Source of the DNA: Methanobrevibacter sp.
Lineage (GTDB): Archaea; Methanobacteriota; Methanobacteria; Methanobacteriales; Methanobacteriaceae
Direction: 5' to 3'
Assembly: GCA_017652345.1 (NCBI GenBank)
Contig: JAGCBE010000347.1
Location: 5,775 to 69,774, forward strand
Length of the DNA stretch: 64,000 nucleotides
The notes beneath the pieces are model-generated. The model did no database searches. It was not told the DNA's origin and saw only the letters and a list, made by a program, of their open reading frames with translations. Below, piece after piece: positions 29,801-39,542 of the stretch (within the stretch, counting starts at the first letter, position 1; the number at the start of each line of letters is the position of its first letter). The position numbers were made by a program, and so were the translations under genes.

Positions 29801-30698
29801 AATCATATAACTTCTGTGCAGAATAAATACTTATATTTTTTACAAATATATCAATAGGTTCAATCTCACTTTGCGGGAACCCTGTGACAAATCCAGATAT
29901 TGACTGAACTCTTTTGAAGTTATCTTTATCTATCTCCCAATATTGATAACGAGGTGCATAATCAGTAAATTCAAATGGAGCACCGTCCATTTTAAAAGTA
30001 TCTAATTGATAAGTTTGAGTATATTCAGTTCTTTCTTGAGTAACTGGATTTACATTATCAAATACTAAAACTAATCTAATTCCATAATTACCTTGTAATT
30101 TTCTATCATCTGCTAAATCGGTTTTAAACTCTGCACCAAAACGAATAAAACCATCTCCATTCCTAATAGCATGAGTAATTTCTGCAATACTGATTAAACT
30201 TATTTTATTATTTGGATTATATCCAACATCACTATATTCATAATAAGTGACCTCTCTACCTCTAGTCATATCCCAATGACTAGACATGTTAAGACCATCC
30301 TCATCTATTGTATTATTAATAAAATTTGGTCCAGTTACAGCATATTGTTGATCGCCTTCTAAATTTGTTAAATAAGTTTTTTGACTACTATCATTAGTAG
30401 CCAAATCTTGAATAAACAAACGATTGTTTAAATCGTTTCCAGGCACTGTTACATATACTAATGAACCATCATTATATTGAGCAGTTTTATTTATAGCATA
30501 TGCAGTATAATATCCATTTTGATACTGGATTTTATACTGACCTAAAACTGCATCCGAACAATATTGTATTTTCGCTAAGATTGTTCTATCATACTTACCT
30601 TCTGAAGCAACTTTTTCAGCACTTTTATTAATTAAATTAGTAAGTGTCTGTTTAACTTGTTCAGGGGACATTCCTTGCGAATTATCAATATGCATCAT
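23823..30698 (-). CDS. Giant tail fibre/tail tip protein, 2291 residues
   Basis: The second largest gene. The N-terminal 500 residues hold beta-rich, jelly-roll-like sequence (FINNTIDEDGLNM), the middle has many Ig-like stretches, and near residues 1450-1500 LGRKMITNGTTDDDEVGLFGYG begins a shaft with glycine-rich, repetitive strands. The C-terminal 450 residues (GELHCNKVDVSGKIAAKTGYIG, GTIMARSGQIGN, GRVYAQGGRIGDW) repeat a GxIG-type motif seen in phage fibre tips. It follows the tape measure, so it is likely the central or side fibre that meets the host. No enzyme domain was recognised. Confidence 0.7.
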   Translation of the reverse strand: MMHIDNSQGMSPEQVKQTLTNLINKSAEKVASEGKYDRTILAKIQYCSDAVLGQYKIQYQNGYYTAYAINKTAQYNDGSLVYVTVPGNDLNNRLFIQDLATNDSSQKTYLTNLEGDQQYAVTGPNFINNTIDEDGLNMSSHWDMTRGREVTYYEYSDVGYNPNNKISLISIAEITHAIRNGDGFIRFGAEFKTDLADDRKLQGNYGIRLVLVFDNVNPVTQERTEYTQTYQLDTFKMDGAPFEFTDYAPRYQYWEIDKDNFKRVQSISGFVTGFPQSEIEPIDIFVKNISIYSAQKLYDSVANDDYVVKVLDPNGSLFGLDDSVTSLPFEAKFTVRGNEVSDEQKNVEYYWAKKNIAVDSVGHPKYLKYFGPGWQCLNQNEISRVSADDPSVEELKDFIVDSDEFPIGYKGIVKWISSKNISLPRTLCKGRQTIIKCCVVYENNQYYSREYIVTNINGYYILLNSSNGTEFYNGNGYTTLTAGVFKTEVVGAGDAATYKPTPSPYSINSKISYKWEVVNNGVSTLLPATASSDLYESQPDWSTTKQGEIYRNLEDTVEVDESTVNSYLQQLSVDTGIEKILLSCCLERYNYYNDKANDPELTDVTKKNRAINRRNAIISNWQNYLDSRYNEDFSNDMGLYILGPSNVTAEYTTLTEEDLKKLYDSGIDPLDTIVDAVEINSIEHLFNESTPYQPYQQNTLYNFQISKIAQQAVFKITALLTEDGFTEALETKEIAINNTEGSGLKYNLEIVNGDQTYMYDAGGKAPKITIRPLSYRLYDKGGALVFDSAGEDSELVVTKTKPQWNFYRTSTLLTTKYSTDLSMQYRIDTDFSDKAILSNAAIFYYDIASDFNVDYKERSNIELSITYLDETYTASTHFTFAKQGDLGTNGTNMALEIEDPIYEQYRSDILTNYMYSRFKQMSGAEITSQPDERHLKNTYMYATKVFTNMDGLVTEVTNFDEGDFCNLRFAHGVEEDPDLPPTNPMHFKVHGTTATTIYGYWYENGTHTLVDASSKWYASGGEHKDVQDQTKYGRSRIYDRASFQLSSSAGSSVNLTLIPPTGVSESEYVYYKPFDIIYRENQKDYEWTANNVVQCTAKRVLNGQIDPDTQTPIKRTNYGYYQIPFFYYAYYKNRNGRFVNETPENLDPARHFVITGGYDEVVYGADGFNPQYNGLQPFTLHLFDAEGNDISDTVFSNNRATVTWNTSYGFREEPVVTAAPAYNTYGRDVNLYNKYCTYNNKTYKCIKDHTPNEYVAIRDPKYNTIIKEYNKNTTPGNYDFITPYWEEVATGDLNGQTRKLTPPPSYEACAVDSLFNSWISVKVVYNTGSEKIEAAALIPINVLCNVYGSDEINAWDGKKTLVDDGYIISSKASAGIKNDDNTFTGITLGRKMITNGTTDDDEVGLFGYGKYYDGASGRSGYGQTLFLDAKTGLAAFGPRGSTQIILNPKVPAPNSRDETWSRLAGWYFSPNYLYKPLWADDNYISSSGDDFMDRNNSSYFNTNPPDADGVKIPGSVGLYVPGSERSGGLTADTVFMWASAANISSTSFDDHGGLTALKKLISSIKSLMIREDFPLAYPLTAVSKQIKPSILTYSTLRNYTQLRQVYSNDNDIITLLNSYFATWSNMITAIQQDGRDEGLYDDVRTAAYNISVDFANESFPTVVRDGVSVTPVNVDGITIENIVDILMWYVNSPEPSVTEQSEIISTLAGHIDIYLDAYAAFARKVYTVLTTEANTLETIVQQLVTMINTKGVRVKLLQTWNTSHPYVGDYDEDGVTINNVAQLQDYYIRPAVGATEDQQGYITSLNEKLVNYINLHTEYEQWRAQYLNDGQAISYLDDNSKKRKANFYLTYGGELHCNKVDVSGKIAAKTGYIGPDNAHSLQISTYHYDKQTGKTQFYLLYNDKFRVKGSDADTVPSVYIDGTIMARSGQIGNAAETADGSDRHTVFMEYNWYPRKLPDNDSKWSDETQSGSSYRSPEWDTTQGKIVKYALWHPYFSIIDSPGGAKNYKADGTTVDFTYSAGDTAFIGRVYAQGGRIGDWIADQTHNMLRDPYATIKFHPVTSSVLRSGYLNCGKTIIYGDGSINGACTTPASSVGTLPSNPVWWITADGEAHFTNPNSDIRGKTIRVGGATITEQVWDLPVGAKVKWGNAELGIGESGFSFNEGASFAKDVHFTKGATFGEEISINGGDTFLGSRLHFAMSDIQVGPGSAVLPATEMRGNFNCNSYNITNASSIYCNNIYVGNKDIYSYIREVVSGYLGGGNVVTDVTYSTRQISGETVVTGISVTKTQL

Positions 30699-30774
30699 TA
30701 ACAGAACCTCCTTTTCTCTCTCTTTTTTGCTTATAAAATATATAAGAATTATTTAAATAAAATTAATTATTTTT

Positions 30775-30821
30775 GCCCAAAAAGAAATGCGGAAGTTGCT
30801 TTGTTTTAAGCAACTCCCGCA
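30775..30821 (-). terminator. Terminator after the tape measure gene
   Basis: A 14-bp stem (30788-30801 with 30808-30821, one wobble pair) is followed, reading on the - strand, by a T-rich run. It separates the tape measure from the giant fibre gene; the 50 bases beyond show no consensus promoter. Confidence 0.75.
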
Positions 30822-30826
30822 AAGTT

Positions 30827-33800
30827 TTAATAACTACTATTAGCATGTGGAGCAGATGAATATGCTTGTTGAGCACCATAATTTTCAAGTTCTCTAAGAG
30901 CTTGGTAAATTGCATCTGCACTTCTAACCCCACTAAAGTCTGCATTAACTGTCATGTTACGATAATTTGAAATATCTGAATTATTATTATTAACTGATGA
31001 AGCTATTGCACTTAACATACTCGAACCAATTTGAGCAAATGCACTAGCTTGCATAGCAGCCATGTTCGCAATAGAATCAGCAACTCCACTAAAGTTTGGT
31101 GAAGCTTGCGCACTAACTATATCTCTAACAGCTTTAACTGCATTTAATATATTAGTTGTATCTGATTCATTAAGAACAAGTTCTTTTTGGTGTAAGATTG
31201 CAAGACGTCCATTATCAGAACCATTATTCCATTCGCCTGTATAACCACCTGTAGCGTATCCACTTATAACTTCATATCCAGATAAACCATATTTTCTTAA
31301 CCATTCTTCATCAATAAGTTCAGCAGCCTTTTTTGCACTTTCAGCTCTAATATATTGACCATATTGTTGACCGTTTGCTGATACATAATAAGACTCATAA
31401 TCATTTTTATCTCTTGTATATGATCCAACACTATAGACTTTAGCTTGTTTATTATTTGTTGATGATCCATAAGGTCCTGAGCCACCATCTCCATTAACTC
31501 TTGAATTAGCGACTGTTTTTAAATTATCCATCACATTAGCCGCCCTTTGAGCAGCTGCTATTGCACTTTGAACCTGTTGTGATGTTTCAATAGCTGTTCT
31601 TGCAAGAGTTTCAAGAGCATCATTTGCTTCTCTTATAGCGTTGACTGCCGCATCTTTTAAACTGTTGTAAGCGTCAATAGCAACCATTAATTCATCAGCA
31701 AGTTGATTCATTAAATCATTGGTTTCTTCAAGAGAAACATTTAATACATCATTACTATCTTGCATATCCTCAAGAGCTTCTGTAGTTGGGTCAATACCAT
31801 TATTAACTAAATCTTCATAATTAATACCAGCAGTAGTTAAAATCTCTTCAGTATGATTTCCAAATTGTCTTTGAACTTCTTCTAAGTTATTAACTGCGGA
31901 AATGGTTGCTCCAATAAAACTGTCTTGACCACCATTATCCCATCTGTCAATCATGTTCTGAATAGTCGTATCCCACATAGGAAGAATTTGATTATCATTA
32001 ACATCTGCAAAGAATTCTGCTGTACCAAAGTAGAAATCTCTTTTAGCTTTCTCTCCTTCTTCCATGAGCTCCTTCTCGTATTCAATCAAGAACTCATATC
32101 TAGCTTTTGCATTGTTATAAGCTTCTTCGTTATGTGCGGCAAGTGCTTCTGCCATTTCGTTTTCTGCTTCAAGTAATCTTTTACGAATATCAATTACTTC
32201 GTTAGTAGTTTCTTCGTTTCTCTTTTTAACAAGTTCATACCATTCACGTTTTGCTGTAAGCATTTTATCTTCAGCGTCTTCAACATTACCTTCATCAGCA
32301 ACATATTGATAAGTATAATTACCTTGACTATCTCTACGAAGTCTTAGATTACTCTTATTTTGTTGAGCCTCTTCTAAAGCGAGTTCTTGTCGTTTGAGTT
32401 CAAGTCTTGCTTTAACTTCATCTATATCATATTGAGTTAATTTGTTCTTTTCATTAAGCTTTCTTAATTCTTCATCTTGCCATTTTAAGAACTCTTGTTG
32501 TTTTGCACCTCGCGCATCCATGGCATTAAGAACATCATCAAACTCATTTTGAAGTCCTTCCATCTCAATAGCACGTTCAACATTATCTAAATAATAATCT
32601 TGTTCTTCAACAACTAAATCCCATTGTTTCTTTAAATCTTCAAGACCCATGTTCTTAGATAATGCTTTATCAAGAGAGTCGGTTATTTCAGCAACTTGAT
32701 TCTTTCTCCATTCTTCAAGTTTCTTTAAAGCATCTTCAACTGTTTTATCTAAATCACTAACTGCTTTTCGATAGTTTTCAGAAGCTGTTTCAAGAGCATC
32801 AGAGTACATTTTATACATTTCACTACCTTCTTGTTCGGTAGCCATCATTTGCTCATAATACTTCATACGCTCTTGCCAATATTCAGTGCTCATTCTTTGA
32901 GTTTGAATTAACTGAAGATTATTTTTATATTGCTGTTCAAATTGTTTATTTAAAGCATCAAAAGCTTTATCACCTGAAACCATTTGAATTAACTCAAGGT
33001 CATGTTCAATATGATCTCCAATAGCCTCCCATCCCTCAACTTGATCATCAATTAAGTCTTGTGCGTGATCAAGAGCTTCAAGATAAGTATCAGCCATTTC
33101 ATCAATTTCTTCTTTTGCGGTGCGGACGGCGTCCATGAGTTGATCACGGTAGTTCTCTAAATTTTCTTTAGAAAGGGCGCTATCGTCTTGGAATAAACTT
33201 CCTTCTCCTCCACGTGCGGCTGCCGCAATCTGCGCTCTAACTTCCGCAGTAACCTCATTTAAATGATCTGTTAACTCAGCAACCTGACTATCTCTAGTCT
33301 TTCCAACTGTACCAATTAGAGTATTTAATTTTCCAACACTCTGAGCTATTCTACCAGCAAAATCTTCATCTTCTATATCTTTAACTACTTCATACCAAAA
33401 ATCGTTCCATTCCTGTTCTGCTTCATCCAATTCAAGATGCACATCTATATCAGCGTTAAAATGATTAACTTCATTTTCAATTAATTCATAATGAGTATCA
33501 AGTAATTCATCAAGAACACTGTTGTAGTCATTATAGCCACTTTCATACTTATCAATAGCATCTTCAATTTCATCAATAGAATCTTTTTTAGCTTCAAGAG
33601 TTTCTTTAAAACTCTCTTGGTCATCTGCTGACATTGCATTATATTTATCAACCATGGCATTATATTCACCGTAAAGTTGATTAATTTTATCTTCTGCATT
33701 AGTCATAACAGAACCGTCTTCAGAGAAATTAATACCTTGACTTTCTAATGCACCACGTCTTGCGCCTAGATCACGTTCATAAGTATCTTTTTTCTTTTCA

Positions 33801-36800
33801 AGCATATCAAGCTGTTGTTTTAACAGTTTGTTTTCTTGTTCTAAAGCTTTCTTTGCAGTGAGTCCCCAGCTATGGTCGTCAAATTCTTGAATACGTCCTA
33901 AAGTAGACTCTATATCATCAAGTTCTTCGTTTATTGCTCGATAAAGGTCTGTTTCATGTTCAAGATAATCCTCATGGTCAGCTTCTTTTTCAGAACCTGA
34001 ACTGCCTGAATCGTCACCCGTTTTCTTTCCAACATTTGAATTTTTAGTTGCTGAACTTCCTAATCGAGCGGCGGCTTCCACTGCCATAGCCTCGTTAGCC
34101 GCTATCTCTTTATCTATAGCATCTATTTGCTGTTGAGCGTAAGACGCTATTTCAGCAAAATATTCTTCATCAGTCTTATCAGCATTGCTTGAGCTTTTAT
34201 ATCCACTTGTTGAAGTATCAATGCTTGTTTTCTTTCCAGTTTGACCTTGCCAATTAGTTCTTAAATTTTTACTTTGAACAGCTTTACCTTTACCAGTTTT
34301 ATTAGCTTCAACAACTTGCCTAGCATTTTCAATGGCTGTTTTTGCTGCCTCAAAAGAAGCGTTAGCCATATTCGTATATGCACCTTCCCAGTTATTAGAT
34401 ACTGCTTCAGCATTTGTTTTACTATCTTCGGCAACATCATAAGCGTTTTCAGTTGCATTTTCTGCAGTTATATCATTATTAATTGACTCTATCTTATTTA
34501 ACTCTGCATCAATATCAGTTTTTGCTTTTGCTGCATCAATTTCACCTTTACTTGCTTTTTGAGCTGTCTCAAGCATAGTCTGATAATGATTTTTCTTTAA
34601 TTGAAGAGTTTTATTAGCATTTTCTGCCTCTGTGACAAATTGTTCAGTAGAAGCAATTTCAGCTTCACTTGCTGCATTCATCGCTGAACGAGCAATTTCT
34701 TCGTTAAGCTGAATAGTTCCATCACCTAAATCAGTGTACCCTTCTAATATACCAGGAAAAGCTTCTGCTACTTCTGTAATGTTTTCAGCTGAAACAATAA
34801 AATCTTCTCCGATTTTATCAGCCATACTGTCAACATTTTCCATGCTTTTGACAATGTCATCAAATCCATCTTCTACATCAGCACCTATTTCAATGTTAAT
34901 AGCATAATCAGCTTCCATTAAATCTTCAACTGTTTCTGTAAATAGCTTTGTATCAGGAACCAGTTCTATTGTTTCTGTCTCAACTTCTAACTGACCACGT
35001 TCATTATATTTACCAGTAGTCCCTTTGTAAACTTCTTCAGTACCTTTTTCTTCTCTCTCAAGCTGTCTATTTAATTTTTCAAGTTTTTCTGAATAAGAGT
35101 CTACTTTCTTTGCAAAATCTAAATCATTATAAGCATCTTTTAATGCATAAACAGCATTTGTCCATTTTTCAGTACCTATAATTGCCTCATTGTTAAAAAT
35201 ATCTGCTTGTTCTTGTAATTCTGGATAATAAGTTAATAAATCTTCTAAAGAATTCTTTATCTGAACATATGCAGATTTTTCAGAAGTATCTACATCCCCA
35301 TTTAAAGCTTCTTGCAGTAAAGATTGTAAATTATCTTCATTTTCACCAGCTTTTTCTTTAAAAGCTTCAAATCCATTTCGAATAGATTCATCAAGTTTTT
35401 CTCCAACAAGCCTACCTATTTCTTCAGTAGACATGTTGCCAATAATCATGTCTTCCCATTCTTCTGGGGTAAATAAATGAATTCCTTCTGTTAAATTATT
35501 ATCTTGTAAATATTTAAAAACTTCATCTGCTTCAGCTTTAAAATTACTTGTATTAAAATCTCCTTGAAATTTAGATGCAAAAGCACTTGTTATAGAATCA
35601 TAGTCAGTTTGTAGACTAATCATTTGAGTTGCTACTTCTGAATCTAATCCTGATAAATATTTTACCCATGCATCGTTTGCTTCTTGTAAAGTATATCCTT
35701 CGTTTTTAATTAAATTTTCTGTAAATTGCTCGTATGCAGCTTGTCCTTCTTCTAAAGTTTCTGCATAATCTATGCCTGAATCTGCTCCATACTTTTTTTC
35801 AGTTTCAGTTCTTGCTGTAGCTAAATCAGCTGCTAATTCAGCATATGCTCCACTCGATCTTATTTCAGCAGCTTGTTTTGTAATACTTTCATCTAATTTA
35901 ACACCCGCTTGGGTTGCTTTGTCAACAGCATCAACAAAATCTACAATTGATTGTGGATTATTAACATCTAATCTTAAGTTACCAGCATCATCAACAATAT
36001 TGTCAAGTCTAGTTTCAGTGTCTTGTAAATAATTATCTAATCTATCTAAAGACTCATAGTAGTCTTTATTAAAAATGGTATAACCTGTTGTGGCTGCTGC
36101 TCCTAAAGCAGGATTGATTCCTGAAAGCCCAGAAACAATTCCCTTGGTTAAAGTACGAAAGCCTTCATTAGAAAAAGTTTGTGTTGAAGTATCATACTTA
36201 CCAACGCCTTTATCAGCAGTTATTAAAGCATTTTCAGCTCTTAATCTTGCACTTTCTTCAGCTTCTTTAGCTGTTTGTTCAGCTAATAAACTCCTATATT
36301 TAGAAAGGCTTCTAGTAGCTTCTTCCCAATTATTACTTACATTTAAAGCTGCTCGCCCTTCAGCATCTAAATTAGCTAATAACTCTGCTTTTTGTTCATT
36401 AAACTCTTGTTGAGAAACTGTTCCTTCTCTATATTTATCTACTAAATCTTGAAGAGAATTCGCTGTATCTTCATAAGCTTTTCTTTCTTCTTGTTTAGTT
36501 TTAATAGTTTCAATAGATGCATCATTTGATTTTTCTATTGCTTCAACTTCATCTTTATGCGCTTTTACAGACACGATTAAAGCAGAGGTAAGTGCAGTAA
36601 CAGCCACTGCCGCAAGAATAAAAAGAGGATTTGTTAAAAGTAAAACAGCTTTTTCTTTAAGCATTATTGCTATTTCTTTAAGCTTTACAATAATTAACTG
36701 TTCTGTTGTAACTATTTCACCTTTTTTAACCCCTATTAAAGCTGCTCCTGACGCAGTTGCTTTACCATTAGCACCAATTAAATCTTGTTCCGCTGCAGCG

Positions 36801-39427
36801 TTTAATAAAGTAGGACCTATTAATCCAACTAATCCGTCTTTTAAATTTGATACAACAGTCAAAAACATAGGTACGCTAATAGCAAGAGAAGTCATTGCTT
36901 GAGAAAATTTTTCAGTGGTTGTTAAATTTTCATCTGTTATAACATCTCCTATATTAGATATTGACTGTATTGTGAAAATTAAAGAAGATAATCCTCCAAT
37001 TATTTTTGAAATACTTTGAGTACGTTTTTCTAAAGCTAAATCATTTCTATTTAAACTATTATATAGCCTTTCTAATTCTTCTGCGGCTTGAGCCTCTGTA
37101 AGACCAGCTTCTTTTAATAATTTAATATATTCTTGATATTTTACATTAGTTTTATCTAATTGTCCATTAATAGTGGTTAAAGATTGTAACATACTCTTAT
37201 TAAATGTTACAGTATATCCTTGACTAGTTTGATTTTTTATTTTTTCAAAACGCTCTTCAATTCGTCGTAATGCTTGCTCTGCTTTGTCTGCAACACTTTC
37301 ATCAATTAAGCCTTTATTAGCTTGAATTCTTAATTCAGCAACACTATCACGAGCATTTTGTAAACTTTTTTCAAAATTTGAAAAATTAATTTTTCCAAGT
37401 TTATCAGTATCTCCTTGAGCAGCTTTTATAGTTGTATTTAACCTTTGAGCTTCTTTTGTAAGCTTTGAAAAATTATTTTGAGCCTCTATAGCTGTTGCAG
37501 ATTGAGATTCTAAAAATTTAGTAACTGTTAAATTTGCGGCACTACCATTACTTAATATATCAGATGCGTTTACGCTTTTTTGTAAAGTTGAGGCACTTTT
37601 TAATTGACCAATATATGATTGTAATGATTGTTTAGTTTGATCAATAGTTTCACGTTTAGTTTCCCAGTCTCCAATTTCCCTTATAGTATTCTGACTTGCA
37701 TTTATTTGCTCTTCTGACATAATACTCCAATATTGACTCATTTCCTTTTGAGTATTTGCCATAATCTCTGCAGCTTTACCACTAATAACACCATTTTCTT
37801 GTTGAACTTGAATATTTCTTAATACACCTTGTAATACTTCTGCATTTGCTTTTGCATTTTGCATATTCTTTATCATAGGCGTAAAAATAGAGGAAACCTG
37901 TTTACTAAATTTTGTAGTAATTAAAGCTATTAAACCAGTAATTAAAGTTTTACCTCCACCAATAGCATCTATAACATCTGTAATCTTATCAAGTATTTTT
38001 GTTAAACCATCAAGAACTGTATTAATAGTATCAGCATCTAAAATAGAATCATATAAATCTTCCCATTCAGTCTTTAACTCTTGGATGTGGGCGGCAGTTG
38101 ATTCCATATAAATATCTTGCTGCCGTTGTAAAGTACCCGTTGCATTTTGAGAAGTTTCAACTGCAGAAGTGTACATGTCCCAATTATTGAAAAGAGCAAG
38201 TAAATTATTATACTGTCTTTTACCAGCCATAGCTTGAGCTATTGCGTTTTGTTGAGCATTAGTCCATGTATCCCATTTACTAGCGACTTCTTCAATAACC
38301 TCGCCAAGATCACGCATATTACCTTGTGCATCCATAATATGCACACCAACTTCATCAAGAGTAGAAGATACATCTCCAAGTTTAACACCGTCTTCGTCTT
38401 CACCACTAATTTTTAAATCTTCTATACGAGCAAAAATTGTTTTAAGTGCAGTACCCGCTGTCTCAGGGGCTTGACGCGTCACAGATATAATAGTTGATAA
38501 CATACCGTTTAATTGATCAACATCTACACCCATAGCATTTGCAGCAGATGCTACTTTTGACATACCTGTTGATAATTCTTCTAGGTCAGATGCTGTACTT
38601 GCAGCAACTGCAGCAAGTTTATCAACATATAATTCAGTTTCTTCAGCTGTTACTTTATAACCATTCCAAACAGCAGTTAACTCTTCTGAAACTTCACGTC
38701 CTGTTTGTCCGGTAACGTTAGCAGCTTTAAGAGTGGTCTCCGCACGAGCCTGAGATTCTTCATCTGACAAACCCTGTTGATAATAAATCAGAGCAGCTTC
38801 AGTATAAGCTGTCGTTGATTGACCTAATGATTTAGCAGCCTTATTAGCCTTTACTGCAAAATTATCCATTTCATCAGCAGACTTTTCTGTTACTATACGA
38901 ATATCATTTAAAGATGTATCTAAGTGTTGAACATACCCATAAGCTTGCTGAACAGCTCCTGTAAAATTATTCATAACACTTGAAGCAACACCCCATTTTA
39001 TAGTATTAATAAAAGTGGTGCCCATTTTATCTAAAAAACTAGAAGTTTCTTTTAATGCTACATTTGTTGTCAAAGCAGCTTTAGAAATCTTTAAAAATGC
39101 TTGCTGTCCTTGAGGTCCAATAGCATTAAATCTATTTTGAATTTCTGTTAAATTTAATTTTTGTAATGAAGATTGTAATTTTTGTAAATTTACTACTCCT
39201 GTGGTTGTATCAAAAGATTTATCTAATGCTGGTTTTATTTCTTCTATTGCAATTCGAACTTTTTGCATAGCCGAAATTGCTTCATTCATATTAAGTTTTG
39301 GATTCATACTTTGAATTTGAGTCGAAGATAATTTTGAAATTTCATTTAATTGGTTTTTTAAACTCTGTAAACCGCTCGAATCAGTTTTAAAACCGATAGT
39401 ATAATCTATTCTACCACCGTTAGCCAT
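30827..39427 (-). CDS. Tail tape measure protein, 2866 residues
   Basis: The largest gene. The N-terminal part holds the TP901-type tape-measure core (AAKSLGQSTTAYTEAALIYYQ, LEELSTGMSKVASAANAMGV, APETAGTALKTIFARIEDLK). A hydrophobic double segment near residues 910-950 (LFILAAVAVTALTSALIVSV) is typical of the DNA-injection part. The rest is long coiled coil, and the end is alanine/serine-rich. No peptidase or lytic transglycosylase motif is seen. At about 1.5 angstrom per residue the tail would be near 430 nm if no processing occurs. AAGGAGG precedes the start. Confidence 0.92.
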   Translation of the reverse strand: MANGGRIDYTIGFKTDSSGLQSLKNQLNEISKLSSTQIQSMNPKLNMNEAISAMQKVRIAIEEIKPALDKSFDTTTGVVNLQKLQSSLQKLNLTEIQNRFNAIGPQGQQAFLKISKAALTTNVALKETSSFLDKMGTTFINTIKWGVASSVMNNFTGAVQQAYGYVQHLDTSLNDIRIVTEKSADEMDNFAVKANKAAKSLGQSTTAYTEAALIYYQQGLSDEESQARAETTLKAANVTGQTGREVSEELTAVWNGYKVTAEETELYVDKLAAVAASTASDLEELSTGMSKVASAANAMGVDVDQLNGMLSTIISVTRQAPETAGTALKTIFARIEDLKISGEDEDGVKLGDVSSTLDEVGVHIMDAQGNMRDLGEVIEEVASKWDTWTNAQQNAIAQAMAGKRQYNNLLALFNNWDMYTSAVETSQNATGTLQRQQDIYMESTAAHIQELKTEWEDLYDSILDADTINTVLDGLTKILDKITDVIDAIGGGKTLITGLIALITTKFSKQVSSIFTPMIKNMQNAKANAEVLQGVLRNIQVQQENGVISGKAAEIMANTQKEMSQYWSIMSEEQINASQNTIREIGDWETKRETIDQTKQSLQSYIGQLKSASTLQKSVNASDILSNGSAANLTVTKFLESQSATAIEAQNNFSKLTKEAQRLNTTIKAAQGDTDKLGKINFSNFEKSLQNARDSVAELRIQANKGLIDESVADKAEQALRRIEERFEKIKNQTSQGYTVTFNKSMLQSLTTINGQLDKTNVKYQEYIKLLKEAGLTEAQAAEELERLYNSLNRNDLALEKRTQSISKIIGGLSSLIFTIQSISNIGDVITDENLTTTEKFSQAMTSLAISVPMFLTVVSNLKDGLVGLIGPTLLNAAAEQDLIGANGKATASGAALIGVKKGEIVTTEQLIIVKLKEIAIMLKEKAVLLLTNPLFILAAVAVTALTSALIVSVKAHKDEVEAIEKSNDASIETIKTKQEERKAYEDTANSLQDLVDKYREGTVSQQEFNEQKAELLANLDAEGRAALNVSNNWEEATRSLSKYRSLLAEQTAKEAEESARLRAENALITADKGVGKYDTSTQTFSNEGFRTLTKGIVSGLSGINPALGAAATTGYTIFNKDYYESLDRLDNYLQDTETRLDNIVDDAGNLRLDVNNPQSIVDFVDAVDKATQAGVKLDESITKQAAEIRSSGAYAELAADLATARTETEKKYGADSGIDYAETLEEGQAAYEQFTENLIKNEGYTLQEANDAWVKYLSGLDSEVATQMISLQTDYDSITSAFASKFQGDFNTSNFKAEADEVFKYLQDNNLTEGIHLFTPEEWEDMIIGNMSTEEIGRLVGEKLDESIRNGFEAFKEKAGENEDNLQSLLQEALNGDVDTSEKSAYVQIKNSLEDLLTYYPELQEQADIFNNEAIIGTEKWTNAVYALKDAYNDLDFAKKVDSYSEKLEKLNRQLEREEKGTEEVYKGTTGKYNERGQLEVETETIELVPDTKLFTETVEDLMEADYAINIEIGADVEDGFDDIVKSMENVDSMADKIGEDFIVSAENITEVAEAFPGILEGYTDLGDGTIQLNEEIARSAMNAASEAEIASTEQFVTEAENANKTLQLKKNHYQTMLETAQKASKGEIDAAKAKTDIDAELNKIESINNDITAENATENAYDVAEDSKTNAEAVSNNWEGAYTNMANASFEAAKTAIENARQVVEANKTGKGKAVQSKNLRTNWQGQTGKKTSIDTSTSGYKSSSNADKTDEEYFAEIASYAQQQIDAIDKEIAANEAMAVEAAARLGSSATKNSNVGKKTGDDSGSSGSEKEADHEDYLEHETDLYRAINEELDDIESTLGRIQEFDDHSWGLTAKKALEQENKLLKQQLDMLEKKKDTYERDLGARRGALESQGINFSEDGSVMTNAEDKINQLYGEYNAMVDKYNAMSADDQESFKETLEAKKDSIDEIEDAIDKYESGYNDYNSVLDELLDTHYELIENEVNHFNADIDVHLELDEAEQEWNDFWYEVVKDIEDEDFAGRIAQSVGKLNTLIGTVGKTRDSQVAELTDHLNEVTAEVRAQIAAAARGGEGSLFQDDSALSKENLENYRDQLMDAVRTAKEEIDEMADTYLEALDHAQDLIDDQVEGWEAIGDHIEHDLELIQMVSGDKAFDALNKQFEQQYKNNLQLIQTQRMSTEYWQERMKYYEQMMATEQEGSEMYKMYSDALETASENYRKAVSDLDKTVEDALKKLEEWRKNQVAEITDSLDKALSKNMGLEDLKKQWDLVVEEQDYYLDNVERAIEMEGLQNEFDDVLNAMDARGAKQQEFLKWQDEELRKLNEKNKLTQYDIDEVKARLELKRQELALEEAQQNKSNLRLRRDSQGNYTYQYVADEGNVEDAEDKMLTAKREWYELVKKRNEETTNEVIDIRKRLLEAENEMAEALAAHNEEAYNNAKARYEFLIEYEKELMEEGEKAKRDFYFGTAEFFADVNDNQILPMWDTTIQNMIDRWDNGGQDSFIGATISAVNNLEEVQRQFGNHTEEILTTAGINYEDLVNNGIDPTTEALEDMQDSNDVLNVSLEETNDLMNQLADELMVAIDAYNSLKDAAVNAIREANDALETLARTAIETSQQVQSAIAAAQRAANVMDNLKTVANSRVNGDGGSGPYGSSTNNKQAKVYSVGSYTRDKNDYESYYVSANGQQYGQYIRAESAKKAAELIDEEWLRKYGLSGYEVISGYATGGYTGEWNNGSDNGRLAILHQKELVLNESDTTNILNAVKAVRDIVSAQASPNFSGVADSIANMAAMQASAFAQIGSSMLSAIASSVNNNNSDISNYRNMTVNADFSGVRSADAIYQALRELENYGAQQAYSSAPHANSSY

Positions 39428-39475
39428 TCCTTTTTCCTCCTTATTTCAAAATCCGAATATTTTTTATCTTGCGCA

Positions 39476-39516
39476 AAATAAAAAAATGCTCTTATTACAT
39501 ATAGTAATAAGAGCAT
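39476..39516 (-). terminator. Strong terminator between tail chaperone and tape measure
   Basis: A perfect 13-bp stem ATGCTCTTATTAC/GTAATAAGAGCAT (39486-39498 with 39504-39516) with a T-run on the - strand side. It lies between the chaperone stop and the tape-measure start and should cut most transcripts, lowering tape-measure expression. Confidence 0.88.
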
Positions 39517-39542
39517 CTAATTTAAATTATAATGTCCTGAAT

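Noticed and set aside
35772..36413. Two frames of 86 and 107 codons on the + strand inside the tape measure gene
   Set aside because: They lie entirely within the well-supported tape measure gene on the other strand and have no promoter or ribosome site.
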